Assembly (NCBI GenBank): GCA_036346205.1
Contig: JARFJB010001980.1
Location: 801,100 to 865,099 of the forward strand
Length of the DNA stretch: 64,000 nucleotides
From: Vesta saturnalis
Taxonomy: Eukaryota > Arthropoda > Insecta > Coleoptera > Lampyridae
Direction: 5' to 3'
A program made the translations under genes and the position numbers. Shown here piece after piece: positions 1 to 10,030 of the stretch (within the stretch, counting starts at the first letter, position 1; every line of letters begins with the position of its first letter). Below the pieces are notes generated by a model. It saw only the letters and a list, made by a program, of their open reading frames with translations. It was not told the origin of the DNA and made no database searches.

Positions 1-585
1 AAACATACGATGAAAATAATGGTTATGTTACTGTGGATATTGCAAAAAAAAACAAACAAAAACAGGATCGGCTGCTGTCACTGTATCTAACTATGTACAC
101 TATGGCCACCTACATCTGAACCAAAACTAGTAGAATTAACGTCAATCTACCATCTCATTTCCAACTATGCCTTACATTTTTATAATAGGCTTAAGACAGA
201 CAGTATATTAGAAGATGATATTGAAGGATTTAGTGGTTCGTTAGATTTTGAGACTGAAGAAGGTTGAATAAGTATTATCTAATTATGTATTAAATGTTAC
301 TTCAATTATTTAAATGAAATAAAGTGTGGAAGTAAAACCTAAGTTTAAATTGTCATTTCAATCTGTACTACACCATTTATTTGTAAAATAAAAAAGAAGT
401 TAAGCAGTTTAATTACCCACAAAATTCGTAGACCATCGCATCCAATGCGATAAGGACGAGAACACAACTCGTCGAAAACTCAAAAAAAGCCACATACATC
501 GCACGAGCAGAAAATCCAATAAGCCAAGCTAATGTAGAAATGAAACCCATGTGGATTCCAATAATGCGCGAAGAGCTTAAGCGCA

Positions 586-589
<4 letters not shown>
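1..589. other. No gene recognised
   Basis: AT-rich sequence without a convincing reading frame, RNA gene or repeat boundary on either strand. Confidence 0.5.

Positions 590-617
<28 letters not shown>
590..617. repeat. (TA)n microsatellite
   Basis: About 14 TA units directly before the SINE-like unit. No other content. Confidence 0.95.
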
Positions 618-619
<2 letters not shown>

Positions 620-623
<4 letters not shown>

Positions 624-797
624 ACTTAATGGCTCAGCGGTAAAGGCGTCAGACTAGTAAGTGAAAGGTACCAAGTTCGAATCTGAGAGTAGTCAAGTGC
701 TTGGGAAAAATATGACTTCGACACGAGTGCGAAAACAGTCCTTCTCAGGACTAAGCCTGATGACGGAAGCAGAGTCCGCTTCCGAAACGTCGCGCTC
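620..797 (+). repeat. tRNA-derived SINE-like unit with a structured body
   Basis: A box A-like string (TGGCTCAGCGG, 630-640) and a box B-like string (AAGTTCGAATC, 673-683) lie at tRNA spacing, as in the internal Pol III promoter of tRNA-derived SINEs. The body then folds on paper as a three-way junction: closing stem 725-731 with 791-797, hairpin AGTCC/GGACT at about 737-752, and hairpin CGGAAGC/GCTTCCG at 764-770 with 778-784. The 3' tail and target duplications were not found. Calling it a SINE is inference from the promoter-like boxes. Confidence 0.5.
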
Positions 798-1055
798 AAA
801 AAGCTTATCCATTCAGTTAATGCTCGTGAAATAGTTTGTTTTACCGCGTTTACGGTTTGAAGAAATTGCATTTCATTACTGGTGATCTGACATGAAATGT
901 AGTATGGTGAAAGCTGTTAAAATTTGCAAGAGCGGGAGTCGTAGTCAAGATGTTGAAGACACAGGTTGGGGCGCGCGATGTGATTGGAGTAGGGACTGAG
1001 GTTCCTTACGTTCTATCGCGGTTAATTGAGGTTACCGTAATGAAAGTTTTTGCGT

Positions 1056-1382
1056 TCACCCTTTTGGGGGTTTAAAAGAGTATTCAGCCACCTCGGAGAA
1101 ATTATTTTGTTGTCTATCGATTGTCAAAAATGACATGTATACGGGTCCATCCTTCAGAATTTGCGTTGAAGATAGTTCTATTTCCTCATTATTGGGACCA
1201 AATTGCATTATTTCTTTAATCGTAACTTCAATATAACCACTAGGTGCGCACAGCTGTTCCGATAAATGAAGGAAATTGTGAGCGAATTCATCTACATAAA
1301 GGACAAAACGTTTTGTAAATAAATTAAGGTGTAGATATATTAAATGAGATGATCCAGTTTCAATCGTATCGGTGTCCATCAT
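1056..1382 (-). CDS. Hypothetical protein, possible host exon or retrocopy (108 codons)
   Basis: Open frame that starts with a tandem MM at an ATG and ends in a Pro/Lys-rich tail. I do not recognise the family. Its composition is protein-like (mixed hydrophobic and acidic residues, no low complexity, several aromatic positions), unlike the random frames around it. No signal peptide or membrane segment is visible. There is no neighbour to give context: a SINE-like repeat lies on one side and AT-rich sequence on the other. It could be an exon, a retrocopy or chance. Splice sites at the frame ends were not established. Confidence 0.3.
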   Translation of the reverse strand: MMDTDTIETGSSHLIYLHLNLFTKRFVLYVDEFAHNFLHLSEQLCAPSGYIEVTIKEIMQFGPNNEEIELSSTQILKDGPVYMSFLTIDRQQNNFSEVAEYSFKPPKG

Positions 1383-2565
1383 TGAATTACCACACGAAAG
1401 TTAACTATAACGCTGTGCAAGAAAGGGGAGAACTCAGAGTTGTCAATTGATGTAAACTAAGATAAGTACTTCCATACATTTTGTTTTGTTGATGATTTTA
1501 ATAGTGTTCTTTTTTAATTGTATTTGTCAGGCGTATGAATACGATTTCTCTTGTTTATATTTTCGCTCTTTAGGCATTTGTGTTATATGCTCTTTACTGT
1601 ATACTAAAATTTCATGCTACGATAATTAGTCGAATTTGTTTTCAACAATATTATCATTCCCTTAAGGTGTTCATGAAAACTAAGTTACTAAAGTTTTTGA
1701 TCTTGGGAATTGAACCTTGCAAGAATAAACCCGTTTTTACAGATTTGAATGTGTTTTAACATCAGTATCTATGCTGTAATTGATTATTTTAATATATATC
1801 GTTATTATAATATACGAATTGTGTTAACGAATTTTAAGCGTACTATCATTTACGTAATATCAAATTTAAAAGGTAAGGTATTTTGATTACGTTTAAGTCA
1901 CCGACTGGTGTATTTTTTTAATGAAAATTGTTGATTTACACAACTTTACAGCGAGAACGTTAATCTATTTTTTTTCCTTTGATAAAAGCTTCAATGTAAC
2001 GATTTGTGAGAGTTTTCTCTACTAGATTATTTGCTATGTTGTAGATTAACGTAACGTAAATATAAAGTAAATAAGATCATTTACCGATCACTTAGATTAT
2101 TAGAACGTCGTATTATTGCGAACGCGTGCAAATATTTTGAAGTTTTGTAAGAAACATTGACTCGAGGTTGTGAATTCACTGATTTATCTGGTTTACGACA
2201 AAACGTAAGCAAGTTCTTTTGTTTGTTTGGAACTTAGCTGTGAACCATTCGCATATAGGTATTACGCCCCCAATATTGACATTTATAAACATTCTGGCGC
2301 GCACATGATTTAGAACTTAACCTTATTGTGTATTATTTATTACGAGCTATCCTGAACTCAATATTAGTAACACGTCCATCTCTTTATTACACGGAGCTAT
2401 CGGCTCCTTCCTTATCTGTTACTTCCGATTTACTGCCATATTCACCGGCAATAAGGCTATGGAGAAATTTGAAAGACTGCGGCTTAGAAGTAATAATAAA
2501 CATAACGTGTTTTATAATGTTTCAAAGGTAACCACAATAACTTAAAATAGCAGCACAATAGCAAA
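1383..2565. other. No gene recognised
   Basis: AT-rich sequence. The 67-codon frame at 2328-2531 has no recognisable motif. No repeat boundaries seen. Confidence 0.5.
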
Positions 2566-2767
2566 GGAATCAGGACTTTTTTCAGCTTGGATATCTCAGT
2601 TAGGAGTCACTCAAGGTTGGTTCCATGTTTCATAACACCATTCAATTAAAGTTAAAATTGTATAGTGGAATCAGGACTTTTTTCAGCTTGGATATCTCAG
2701 TTAGGAGTCACTCAAGGTTGGTTCCATGTTTCATAACACCATTCAATTAAAGTTAAAATTTTATAGT
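2566..2767. repeat. Tandem duplication, 2 x 101 bp
   Basis: The segment starting GGAATCAGGAC at 2566 is repeated head-to-tail from 2667. The copies are nearly identical (GTATAG versus TTATAG near the unit ends), so the duplication is recent. Confidence 0.95.
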
Positions 2768-3383
2768 TGTTCATTGTAAAGTAAGCACCTTATGTATTTT
2801 ACGCACTATTTCATCATAACATGATAATCATAACCAAATTTCTTTGATACTACCGTTTTCTATAGTCCGCGGACGTCATTATGATCAAATGAAACGTCAG
2901 CAATTGAAAACAATAGGCACAAAACTAGGAGTTTATTTACAATGTAATTATTACAATTAACCCTAGGATGCAGAACATGAGTCTCGGAGACTCACGTACA
3001 AATTTCAACTGATACAGAATGTAATTAGTTTCACTTACGAAATGTATATTTTAGGAATTTGTTTATTACCATCCCAAGTGCACATGCAAATATCCGATGT
3101 GGTGAATTCAAACAACAGTTGACGAGACTGCAATATTTATGTCATCAATTTACTTGTCTTCGCAGTGGTACAGGTGTAAGAAATATGTGCATTCGGCCGT
3201 TTGCATTCAGTTGGTTTTATGTTTTCGTGAAGTAAAGTTATTCGCTAAAAATGTTTGAAAGATATTTCTTCATTTTATGTTTTATTATTGATAAGACTAT
3301 TTTTATTTTTGTAAGAAATCATTATTATTGCGCATAGTTTTTATTATAAAATTTCTACAATTACTTTTTAGTTATTGAAAACC

Positions 3384-3530
3384 ATGCTTTCCGCAAGTAT
3401 ATGTAGAAAACGATCAGCACGACACGGTGACCCCGATTTTGAGGAAACTCCGAAAACATGGTATGAAAGAGATGATCACGTTGGCGACAGTGATATATCG
3501 GACGTTGATGAACTACCAAAAGCATCTTAG
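3384..3530 (+). pseudogene. piggyBac transposase N-terminal remnant
   Basis: ATG at 3384 opens 48 codons rich in Arg then Asp/Glu (a GDSDISDVDE stretch), the acidic N-terminal type seen in piggyBac transposases, and stops at TAG 3528-3530. Reading past the stop, the acidic, Thr/Ser-rich frame continues to the MITE insertion near 3657. Downstream, at about 4440-4512, a short Cys-rich piece (TTCKEHSGSLCKKC) resembles the C-terminal zinc-binding tail. The DDD catalytic domain is missing. Dead copy. Confidence 0.6.
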
Positions 3531-3657
3531 TGCACCACAGACAACCCTTCAGATACTGAAACGGAAACTATACCAGACGAGAGCACAACTTATGATACTA
3601 TTTCAAACGGTTCTTTTATTGGAAATAGTTATTTCTGTATTAAATGTGGAAAATGAG

Positions 3658-4141
3658 GGGTTTGGGACTATTCGCCGTCGCCGGTTCGCCTTCGCCGATT
3701 CGCCGTCGCCAATTCGCCGTAGTGACAGTTAACCGTTGGTAAAATTCGCCGTAGGACGATTCGCCGTTGGGGCCTGTTTGAGATGAATATATAAAATTAA
3801 TTTGTTCTTGGGTACGTCAACGACACAGAAAATGAATGCATGACGTAAAAAACACTACAGATGTAAAACGATTTTAATAGGTAAAATAGAATAATATGTA
3901 CATATTAACTATAAATTCCTACATTCCTGTACTTCCTCCACTTCAAGTAGACACTCTTTATCAACTCATAGAAAGTCTATTTAAAGTAAAGACCTTCATT
4001 ATCATACGAGAAATATAATAGCACATCAAAGAGCACAATTTGTACGGCGAATTGGTCACACGGCGAATTTTACCAACGGCCAACTGTCTCGACGGCGAAT
4101 CGCCGATGGTGAAACAGCGACGGCGAATTATCCTAGACCCC
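3658..4141. mobile_element. MITE with ~115-bp inverted repeats of an ATTCGCCGT motif
   Basis: About 115 bp at each end are inverted copies, built from a degenerate tandem ATTCGCCGTCG motif and starting GGG(G)TYTRGGA. The flanks AAAATGAG (3650-3657) and AAAATAAG (4142-4149) look like an 8-bp target duplication with one mismatch, which would fit a hAT-type MITE. No coding capacity; short frames across it are by-products of the repeats. Confidence 0.7.
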
Positions 4142-4517
4142 AAAATAAGTGTTTTGTAAATGGCACATATTATATTACTTAGGATTTGTTAGGTTTCGTT
4201 AAATTAAAAGTATCATTTGAGTATTTTTAATTCAAGTGATTGATTCTTGCAATTTATTTTCCGCCGTACTGTGCAAAATATTTTGCGCATATTGCCATGG
4301 GTAATGATGAGATTATTATTAGCACTAATCGTGAAACAAAACGGGAATTGGGAAAAGAGGTAAAATTTGGACAAAAATTGAACTAGACGAAATGAATTCT
4401 TTTTTTTATTTGATTCTGCCCTGCACGAATTGGACGAATGAGTACTATAGCTTGTGTTGTCATAAAACAACATGTAAAGAACATAGTGGTTCATTATGCA
4501 AAAAGTGTGCAAGTTAA

Positions 4518-5495
4518 GTAATTTTTAAATTTACGCTGACCGCCATAAATTAATGAACACACAGTAAACGTTGATGTATTTTAATAAAATTTTCAGAAAA
4601 CCTGTACTTCATTTCGTTTAATAAACGATGAAAATTTTAGCCAGATACAAATATTATTAACACTAATAATGTGTCGATCTTCCATTCTACCAATCTCACA
4701 AATGTTTAATTGATGATAAGTCTGGCGAACGAGAAGGTCATGGAAGCAGATTAACATTATCAGTATTTAGAAATCCTGCGGTATGCGGCCGCGCATTATC
4801 TTGCTGAAAAATTGGATGTTATAATTCTTGCAGATATGGCAGTAGTACTGGTTCAAGAACGTTGTTAGTGTATCGATTTGCAGTTAACGTTCCCTCAATA
4901 TCTGCTAGATGAGATCTATTTCCATGGTAGATAGCTCATCTTTAGTGAGAGTAGTATGTCGTTGTACTTCAAATTGCGTCTTTCTTCAGGGCATCTTCTG
5001 ACCAATCTGCGACCACCATGAGCCCATAAACAAAATCGAGATTCGTCACTAAAGGTGACCTAATTCAATTGCACATTGCAATGCAACCTCTCGTTACACC
5101 ATTGCTCCAGTGCAGTATGATGGCGTGGAGTTAGAGGTAAACAAAGCAATGGTCGGTATGATCTGAGCCCAAAGATCGAATTCCTCGATACGGCGATCGT
5201 AAAGAGATTTGATGATCAGTTAATCCTCTTCGTCTATCACCAATTTCCTTTGTTGATGAAAAACGATCCCGAAGATCTACAAGCCGAAGAGCACGACTAA
5301 TGTCAAATGAAAAGAAATAATGTATTTTCCGTTGTAGATGATCACTTGATAAATCTTTATTGTATCTTGCTGAAATTTTCATCGCTTTCTAATAGGAACA
5401 AAATACACGTTTTCTGAAAATTTGATTAAAATACATCCCAGTGTACTGGGTGTTCATTTATTTATGGCGGCCAGTATGTTTTCATTTTTACAGCT
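4518..5495 (-). mobile_element. Tc1-like transposon remnant
   Basis: Inverted copies of a GCCGCCATAAATNAATGAACAC-type string lie near 4538-4560 and 5450-5475. Between them the minus strand reads pieces of a Tc1-family transposase: an HTH-like basic segment at 5131-5382 and the catalytic-region string TFSDESRFCLWAHGGRR around 5000-5060, followed by stop-interrupted sequence. End coordinates are approximate because the outermost bases have diverged. Confidence 0.75.
4690..5382 (-). pseudogene. Tc1-family transposase remnant
   Basis: The first part (5131-5382) is an 83-codon frame with the Tc1 HTH-type pattern. After a frame break the characteristic SDESRF motif with the second catalytic Asp and a conserved RRLVRRCPEERR segment follow. 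Many stops lie beyond. In life this would be a DDE transposase cutting at TA. Dead copy inside piggyBac-like element 1. Confidence 0.75.
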
Positions 5496-5520
5496 CTTTC
5501 ATGTATAAGTAGAATAAATA

Positions 5521-5566
<46 letters not shown>
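5521..5566. repeat. (TA)n microsatellite
   Basis: About 22 TA units just inside the right end of piggyBac-like element 1. Confidence 0.95.
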
Positions 5567-5572
<6 letters not shown>

Positions 5573-5680
5573 TAATAAGTACGTGGTGATGTTTGTATTC
5601 ATGTATATTTAACATAAGTGTCTCGGAGACTCATGTTATGCGTTATTGTTGAGAATTTTACGTATGCATCCTGGGGTTAA

Positions 5681-6200
5681 TAATGTTTATAGTACGTCGT
5701 ACAATTCCTTAATTTCAATCATTTTAGGAAATATACATAAATCTAAAACATCAAATCAATTATAGATTTGTCACCCCTACTTTTTTACTCGTTTTCATGG
5801 TAACTCACCCATACATACCATCATAAACAAGAAATGTAGTTTGAAAATGTAAACTTTCACCATTATTACACACATTAAAATAATAATAACACATTTATTA
5901 ACTCAATTTACACACAAGCCTATAACTATGTATATTTAACGTAAATCTAGAGTAAACAGGACAAAGATCGGAACACTTCGAACAGAAGATCTAATTTTCA
6001 TGCATGCCCTAGGTAGAGCTAATTTTTTCCTCTAGCAAGAATTATAATACAAAAAACAGTTATAATAAACATTCAACTGCATATATATTTTAAATTAATG
6101 TTCACACATATTCACTATTACCAAAACTACTTAGCATAATTTAAAAAGTGTTGGTTTTAATTTAATTAAACATTCTGGTATTTTGTTCAATACGTTGACT
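5681..6200. other. No gene recognised
   Basis: AT-rich spacer between the piggyBac-like element and a non-LTR fragment; nothing identifiable. Confidence 0.5.
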
Positions 6201-6224
6201 ACATTATATGAAAATGAACAGGTA

Positions 6225-6900
6225 AATAGCGCTGTATTGTGTTGTGAAAGCCTTAAGCAAGCATTCGACAGGGTCTGGCACGCCGTTCTCCTGCACAAGA
6301 TCCGTAACCTCAATATACCCAACCCCTTCTCCAAACTCCAACTCTCGTACCTGACCAATCGGTCAGTTCGAGTCAAAGTAGGAAAACCTTCTCCGATCCT
6401 TTTCAGCCTACAGCAGGCGTACCGCAAGGCTCTGCCTTAGCCCCGATCCTATACACTATCTTCGCATCCGACATTCCCGAAGTCATACAACCCGGAGTAG
6501 TCGTTGCGCAGTTCGCGGATGACACCGCCTTCTGGGCGGTTAATCGAAACAACGAAACGGCCTCCCGCCTCATATCGAAAACCTTGCGGAACTTCTCGAA
6601 CTAGGCTAACCAGTGGAGAGTCTTCGTCGATCCCACCAAAACCCAAATTATCCTCTTCCGCCATCCTAATTACACTGAAGATAAGTCCCAAAGATAGCCT
6701 CCAGAAATGTTTCCCTAAACCTAAATCCAGAAAGACTCCCACTCCAAGATGAAATCACCTACCTACTAATCCTCCTTACTAGAACCCCCAATTGACTCCC
6801 CGATGTTAAAAAAACACTCAATAGGATTAGGAACCACGCAAATCTACTGGGCGCCCTCCGAGGTAGAATCAAAGGTTGCCACCCCAAAACACTTCTACAC
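6225..6900 (+). pseudogene. Jockey-like non-LTR reverse transcriptase fragment
   Basis: The plus strand reads a reverse transcriptase with breaks: KQAFDRVWHAVLLHKI (about 6255-6300), then after a frame change AGVPQGSALAPILYTIF (about 6413-6465) and the catalytic-site motif AQFADDTAFWAV (about 6508-6543). GC content is higher than in the surroundings, which suggests a later arrival than the AT-rich flanks. The endonuclease and 3' part are absent. Overlapping minus-strand frames are shadows. Confidence 0.8.
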
Positions 6901-6949
6901 ACTCTAAAATCTTCAGCAAGAATTGAAGCTGATCAAAGCATATCTACCT

Positions 6950-7530
6950 TTAGTCTCGTTTATCGCCAATTTTCTTTTTAAGGGAAGTTGCAAAGGTGTC
7001 TCGGATATGTTTCCATTTGTCATTGACGGCTTCTACTTCAAATAATGTACTTTTTATTGTGCAAATATATACAATATATTATTATATGTGGAGCATAATA
7101 ATGTAAAAACCGTACGTTATTATTTACAGATATCTCGCTAGTGGAATGATTTACGGATTTACATTATACCTATAGGTTAGGTATCTCAACTATAAGTGAA
7201 AGTGTTCGAACGGTCGGTCGACAATTATGGAATCATTTAAGGGAAGAATATCTGCCCACTCCTTCCCAAAGAATGTCACATTAACATACAAGGGTTCAAA
7301 AATTCCGACACAGTGGCTCTATGAACTTAAATCGTAAACAACTGTTTTATAGGAAACAGATAAAAGCAAATACGGACTTTTTTAAATTTATTCGTCGTCT
7401 CATAAGTATGACACAAGATGACGTACCTGCTTTCACTTTTTCCTGTTGCTCCAAGTTTTCAAAGTCTTCGATCAGAAACTGATGAATCTCTGTCCCCATT
7501 TTTGATTTTCTTCAATTTATCTTTGTAATC
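6950..7530. pseudogene. PIF/Harbinger transposon remnants (nuclease and MADF-like pieces)
   Basis: On the plus strand, 7131-7272 reads a pattern typical of the PIF/Harbinger nuclease (YLASG, then after a break RLGISTISESVRTVG and LREEYLPTPS). On the minus strand, 6951-7043 reads EAVNDKWKHIRDTFATSLKK, like the MADF/Myb-type DNA-binding protein that these two-gene elements also encode; 7380-7530 minus may be its C-terminal part. The opposite orientation of the two pieces fits the family. Inferred from short motif matches; no ends found. Confidence 0.5.
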
Positions 7531-8265
7531 ATTTATTGTCTTGTCCTAAATGCACGGTCTTTATTGTATCAGTTCAATCAAAGTTACAGGGTAATATGCA
7601 TTCTTTCCTACTTTTTTGGCCATCTTACCAGTGACCTGCAACGCTGCTTGAATGATACTGGACAAATTGCGACCGATTATGGTGATCGTGTGAAAACATG
7701 GATAAACTTACACTGCTTACAGGAATTGTGGTAATAAAAAATAGCGCGATTTCAGTAGAACAAATCGCGTGTTCCCGACATATAGCGTCGGCGTTGCTAT
7801 AGCCGTCTATGTGCGAAAACGGCTGATATAAAGGCTGATGTAAAGCAATATTGCGCCCATTTATCGCGCGCTATATATGGTATAGCTATGGCGCCGTGTG
7901 GAAACACACTTAATCTGTGTAGATTTCTAATGCTAACATTGTGAACGTCCGATATGAATGTAGTTTTACGATATAGGTAGGCAGGTTTTTTTATTATTTT
8001 ATGGAATAAGAATGTGGGATGAAAAATTATTTTATTATTGATATTCAACCAATTATGCGAACCAATTTGAGTGATACTTTTTCAAACTTACGAATTATAT
8101 AAATAAATTTTATGTACGAATTTTACACTTTCTGCAGTTTATAAATGTAACGTTGATCTAAGCAGGGTCCATACAGGTATAAGCAATAATTCATATTTGA
8201 CATCAGTAATGATTCGCATAGAATGGTCTTTTTTTTAGGAAGGCTATGTCTATGCGTATATAATT
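7531..8265. other. No gene recognised
   Basis: Contains a locally GC-richer segment (about 7740-7910) with CGCG-rich words that could be the end of the Harbinger-type element. Nothing firm. Confidence 0.4.
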
Positions 8266-10030
8266 TTAACTGTCTGTAAGCTTTAGCAATGACGGAATTA
8301 ACATGAGTTTTATATCTAAGTGATCTTTAAGATAATCATAACTATTGCGTTTTGACTTTTCTGGATATATTCGCAATCGATGAACTGTAGATGTTTTTAA
8401 TAATGTTTCTAGTTCGACATTAACTTTTTCATTAAAAGGAACGTCAGTACGCATTGGAAATGTATAGTAAATTTGCGTATCATCCACATATAAATGATAC
8501 CGTATTTCAGTGAGGGCTTTACAACAATTATTTGTATACATAATGTACAAAGGTGGTCCTAAAATACTTCCTTGTGGTATACCTTTGGTTATCACATCGG
8601 AGTGGAGCAATTATTGCTATTAAACGAAGTGGATTGTGTTTTCAGGTGGACCTCCACCTGAAAACACAATCCAACTTTCAGCTGTTACAGATACTCCGAA
8701 ATATTTCAGTATAGATATTAGAATGCGGTGATCAACATTGTCAAACGCTTTAGAATAATCTAAAAGTATCATTAGTACACCACATCCGTTGTCCAACGCA
8801 TGAAGTATACCGTCTGTTACACTTAGTAAAGCAGTGCCACATCCATGGTGTGTTCTGAACCCCGAATACTACTAAGATATTATATTATTTTCGTACCAAG
8901 TGCTGCTTTAATTGTTCTTTGTTCTAGAATTTTAGACATAACCGGTAATATGGTAATAGGATGAAGTTCTTCAAATTGAACTAGTTTGCTATTATTCGGT
9001 ATCGGTACTACCTTACCTTGTTTCTATTGATCTGGAAATACTCCACAGGTTATGCAGTAATGTAAAATCTGAGTTAGACATGGCTGGATGAGTGAGCAAC
9101 AGAACTTTATCATATCTAAGCTAATACTGTCTAGCCCAATAGCATTTGCTTTTATGGTGTATAAGGTTGCATGAACCTCCAGTTTGCTTACATATTTGAA
9201 TGCACATACACCTTTATTATCTTTCAAAACATCTACTTTGGAGTTTTGATATTTTTCTAAATTAGCAGCTGTAGGTATATTTACGAAGTATTCTTTAATT
9301 TTATTAACGTCACATAAATGCTCTGGAATATTACTGTAGGTGTTGTTATGATATCGTTAATGTCCTTCCACATCTGCTTTACACCACAAGTTTTAAATTT
9401 GTGCTCAACTTACGCTTTTTTTATTTCGAATATTTTGGCTCAGATTTAGAATATGTGGATATTTTAATTAGGGCATGTAACTTAAAAAGATGCAACAAGC
9501 CTGAATTAAAGCACTCTATCTTGTCGTTAATACTACAAATTTCATAAATTGTTTTAAAAGGTAAGTCAAGAAAATCAGATGTAAACATTTCTACATCAAA
9601 ATCTTTTAATGATGTATAAGAATAAGTTTCTGGCGACGGTTTACATCTTATTTTATTAGCTTCATACATATTAAGCAGTGATCAAATAAATGTGAATGTA
9701 AATTTATAACCTCAACATTGAAGTTAGAGTTAGAGTTAGATGTTATGATTAAATCAATCAAATACTCCTCAAAAGATGTTATTCTAGTAGGCTGTTTTGC
9801 TAATTGCGTTAGTTCAAAAGACTCCAACAAGGAAATAAATACTGAAACGTTTGTGTTTGTGAAAATTGGGTTCATTCAGATTAAAATCACAAAAACAAAA
9901 AATATTATAAAAAATTTCTCTATTTCCGATAAAACGTTTTCAAATTGATCCAAAAAACTTTATACCTCTTCATTGCAGCATACAGTTTCAGTCCATAACT
10001 GTTCAAAACTGATCGAATTCATACCATTTA
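8266..10030 (-). pseudogene. Jockey/CR1-like non-LTR retrotransposon, decayed endonuclease and RT
   Basis: Read leftwards on the minus strand: endonuclease C-terminal part (9648-9875, with QLAKQPTRITSFEEYLIDLI), a linker (9421-9669), RT start (9024-9227, KANAIGLDSISLDMIKFCC and GVFPDQ), the LLDYSKAFDNVDHRIL block near 8730-8780, and GIPQGSILGPPLY with the catalytic YVDDTQIY (8266-8610). Several frame breaks separate the pieces. A 42-bp palindrome (8631-8672) replaces the RT section just upstream of the GIPQGS block. No 5' end or poly(A) tail seen. Confidence 0.85.
8631..8672. repeat. Perfect 20-bp inverted repeat with 2-bp spacer
   Basis: GGATTGTGTTTTCAGGTGGA, then CC, then its exact reverse complement. 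It lies where RT coding sequence is expected in the surrounding non-LTR element. Confidence 0.95.

Larger units (their letters stand above)
2961..5676 (+). mobile_element. piggyBac-like element 1, internally deleted and re-invaded
   Basis: TTAA flanks both ends (2957-2960 and 5677-5680), the piggyBac target-site signature. The left tip CCCTAGGATGC mirrors the right tip read inward, CCCCAGGATGC. Both ends also carry the subterminal palindrome core GTCTCGGAGAC (left near 2982-2992, right near 5620-5630). Inside are a transposase N-terminal piece and a C-terminal Cys-rich tail, but the catalytic core is gone. A MITE (3658-4141) and a Tc1-like remnant (about 4518-5495) sit within it. Confidence 0.85.

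Noticed and set aside
620..797. Active hammerhead ribozyme
   Set aside because: Core strings and three stems are present, but the cleavage triplet and exact stem II joint do not fit; kept only as a structural observation.
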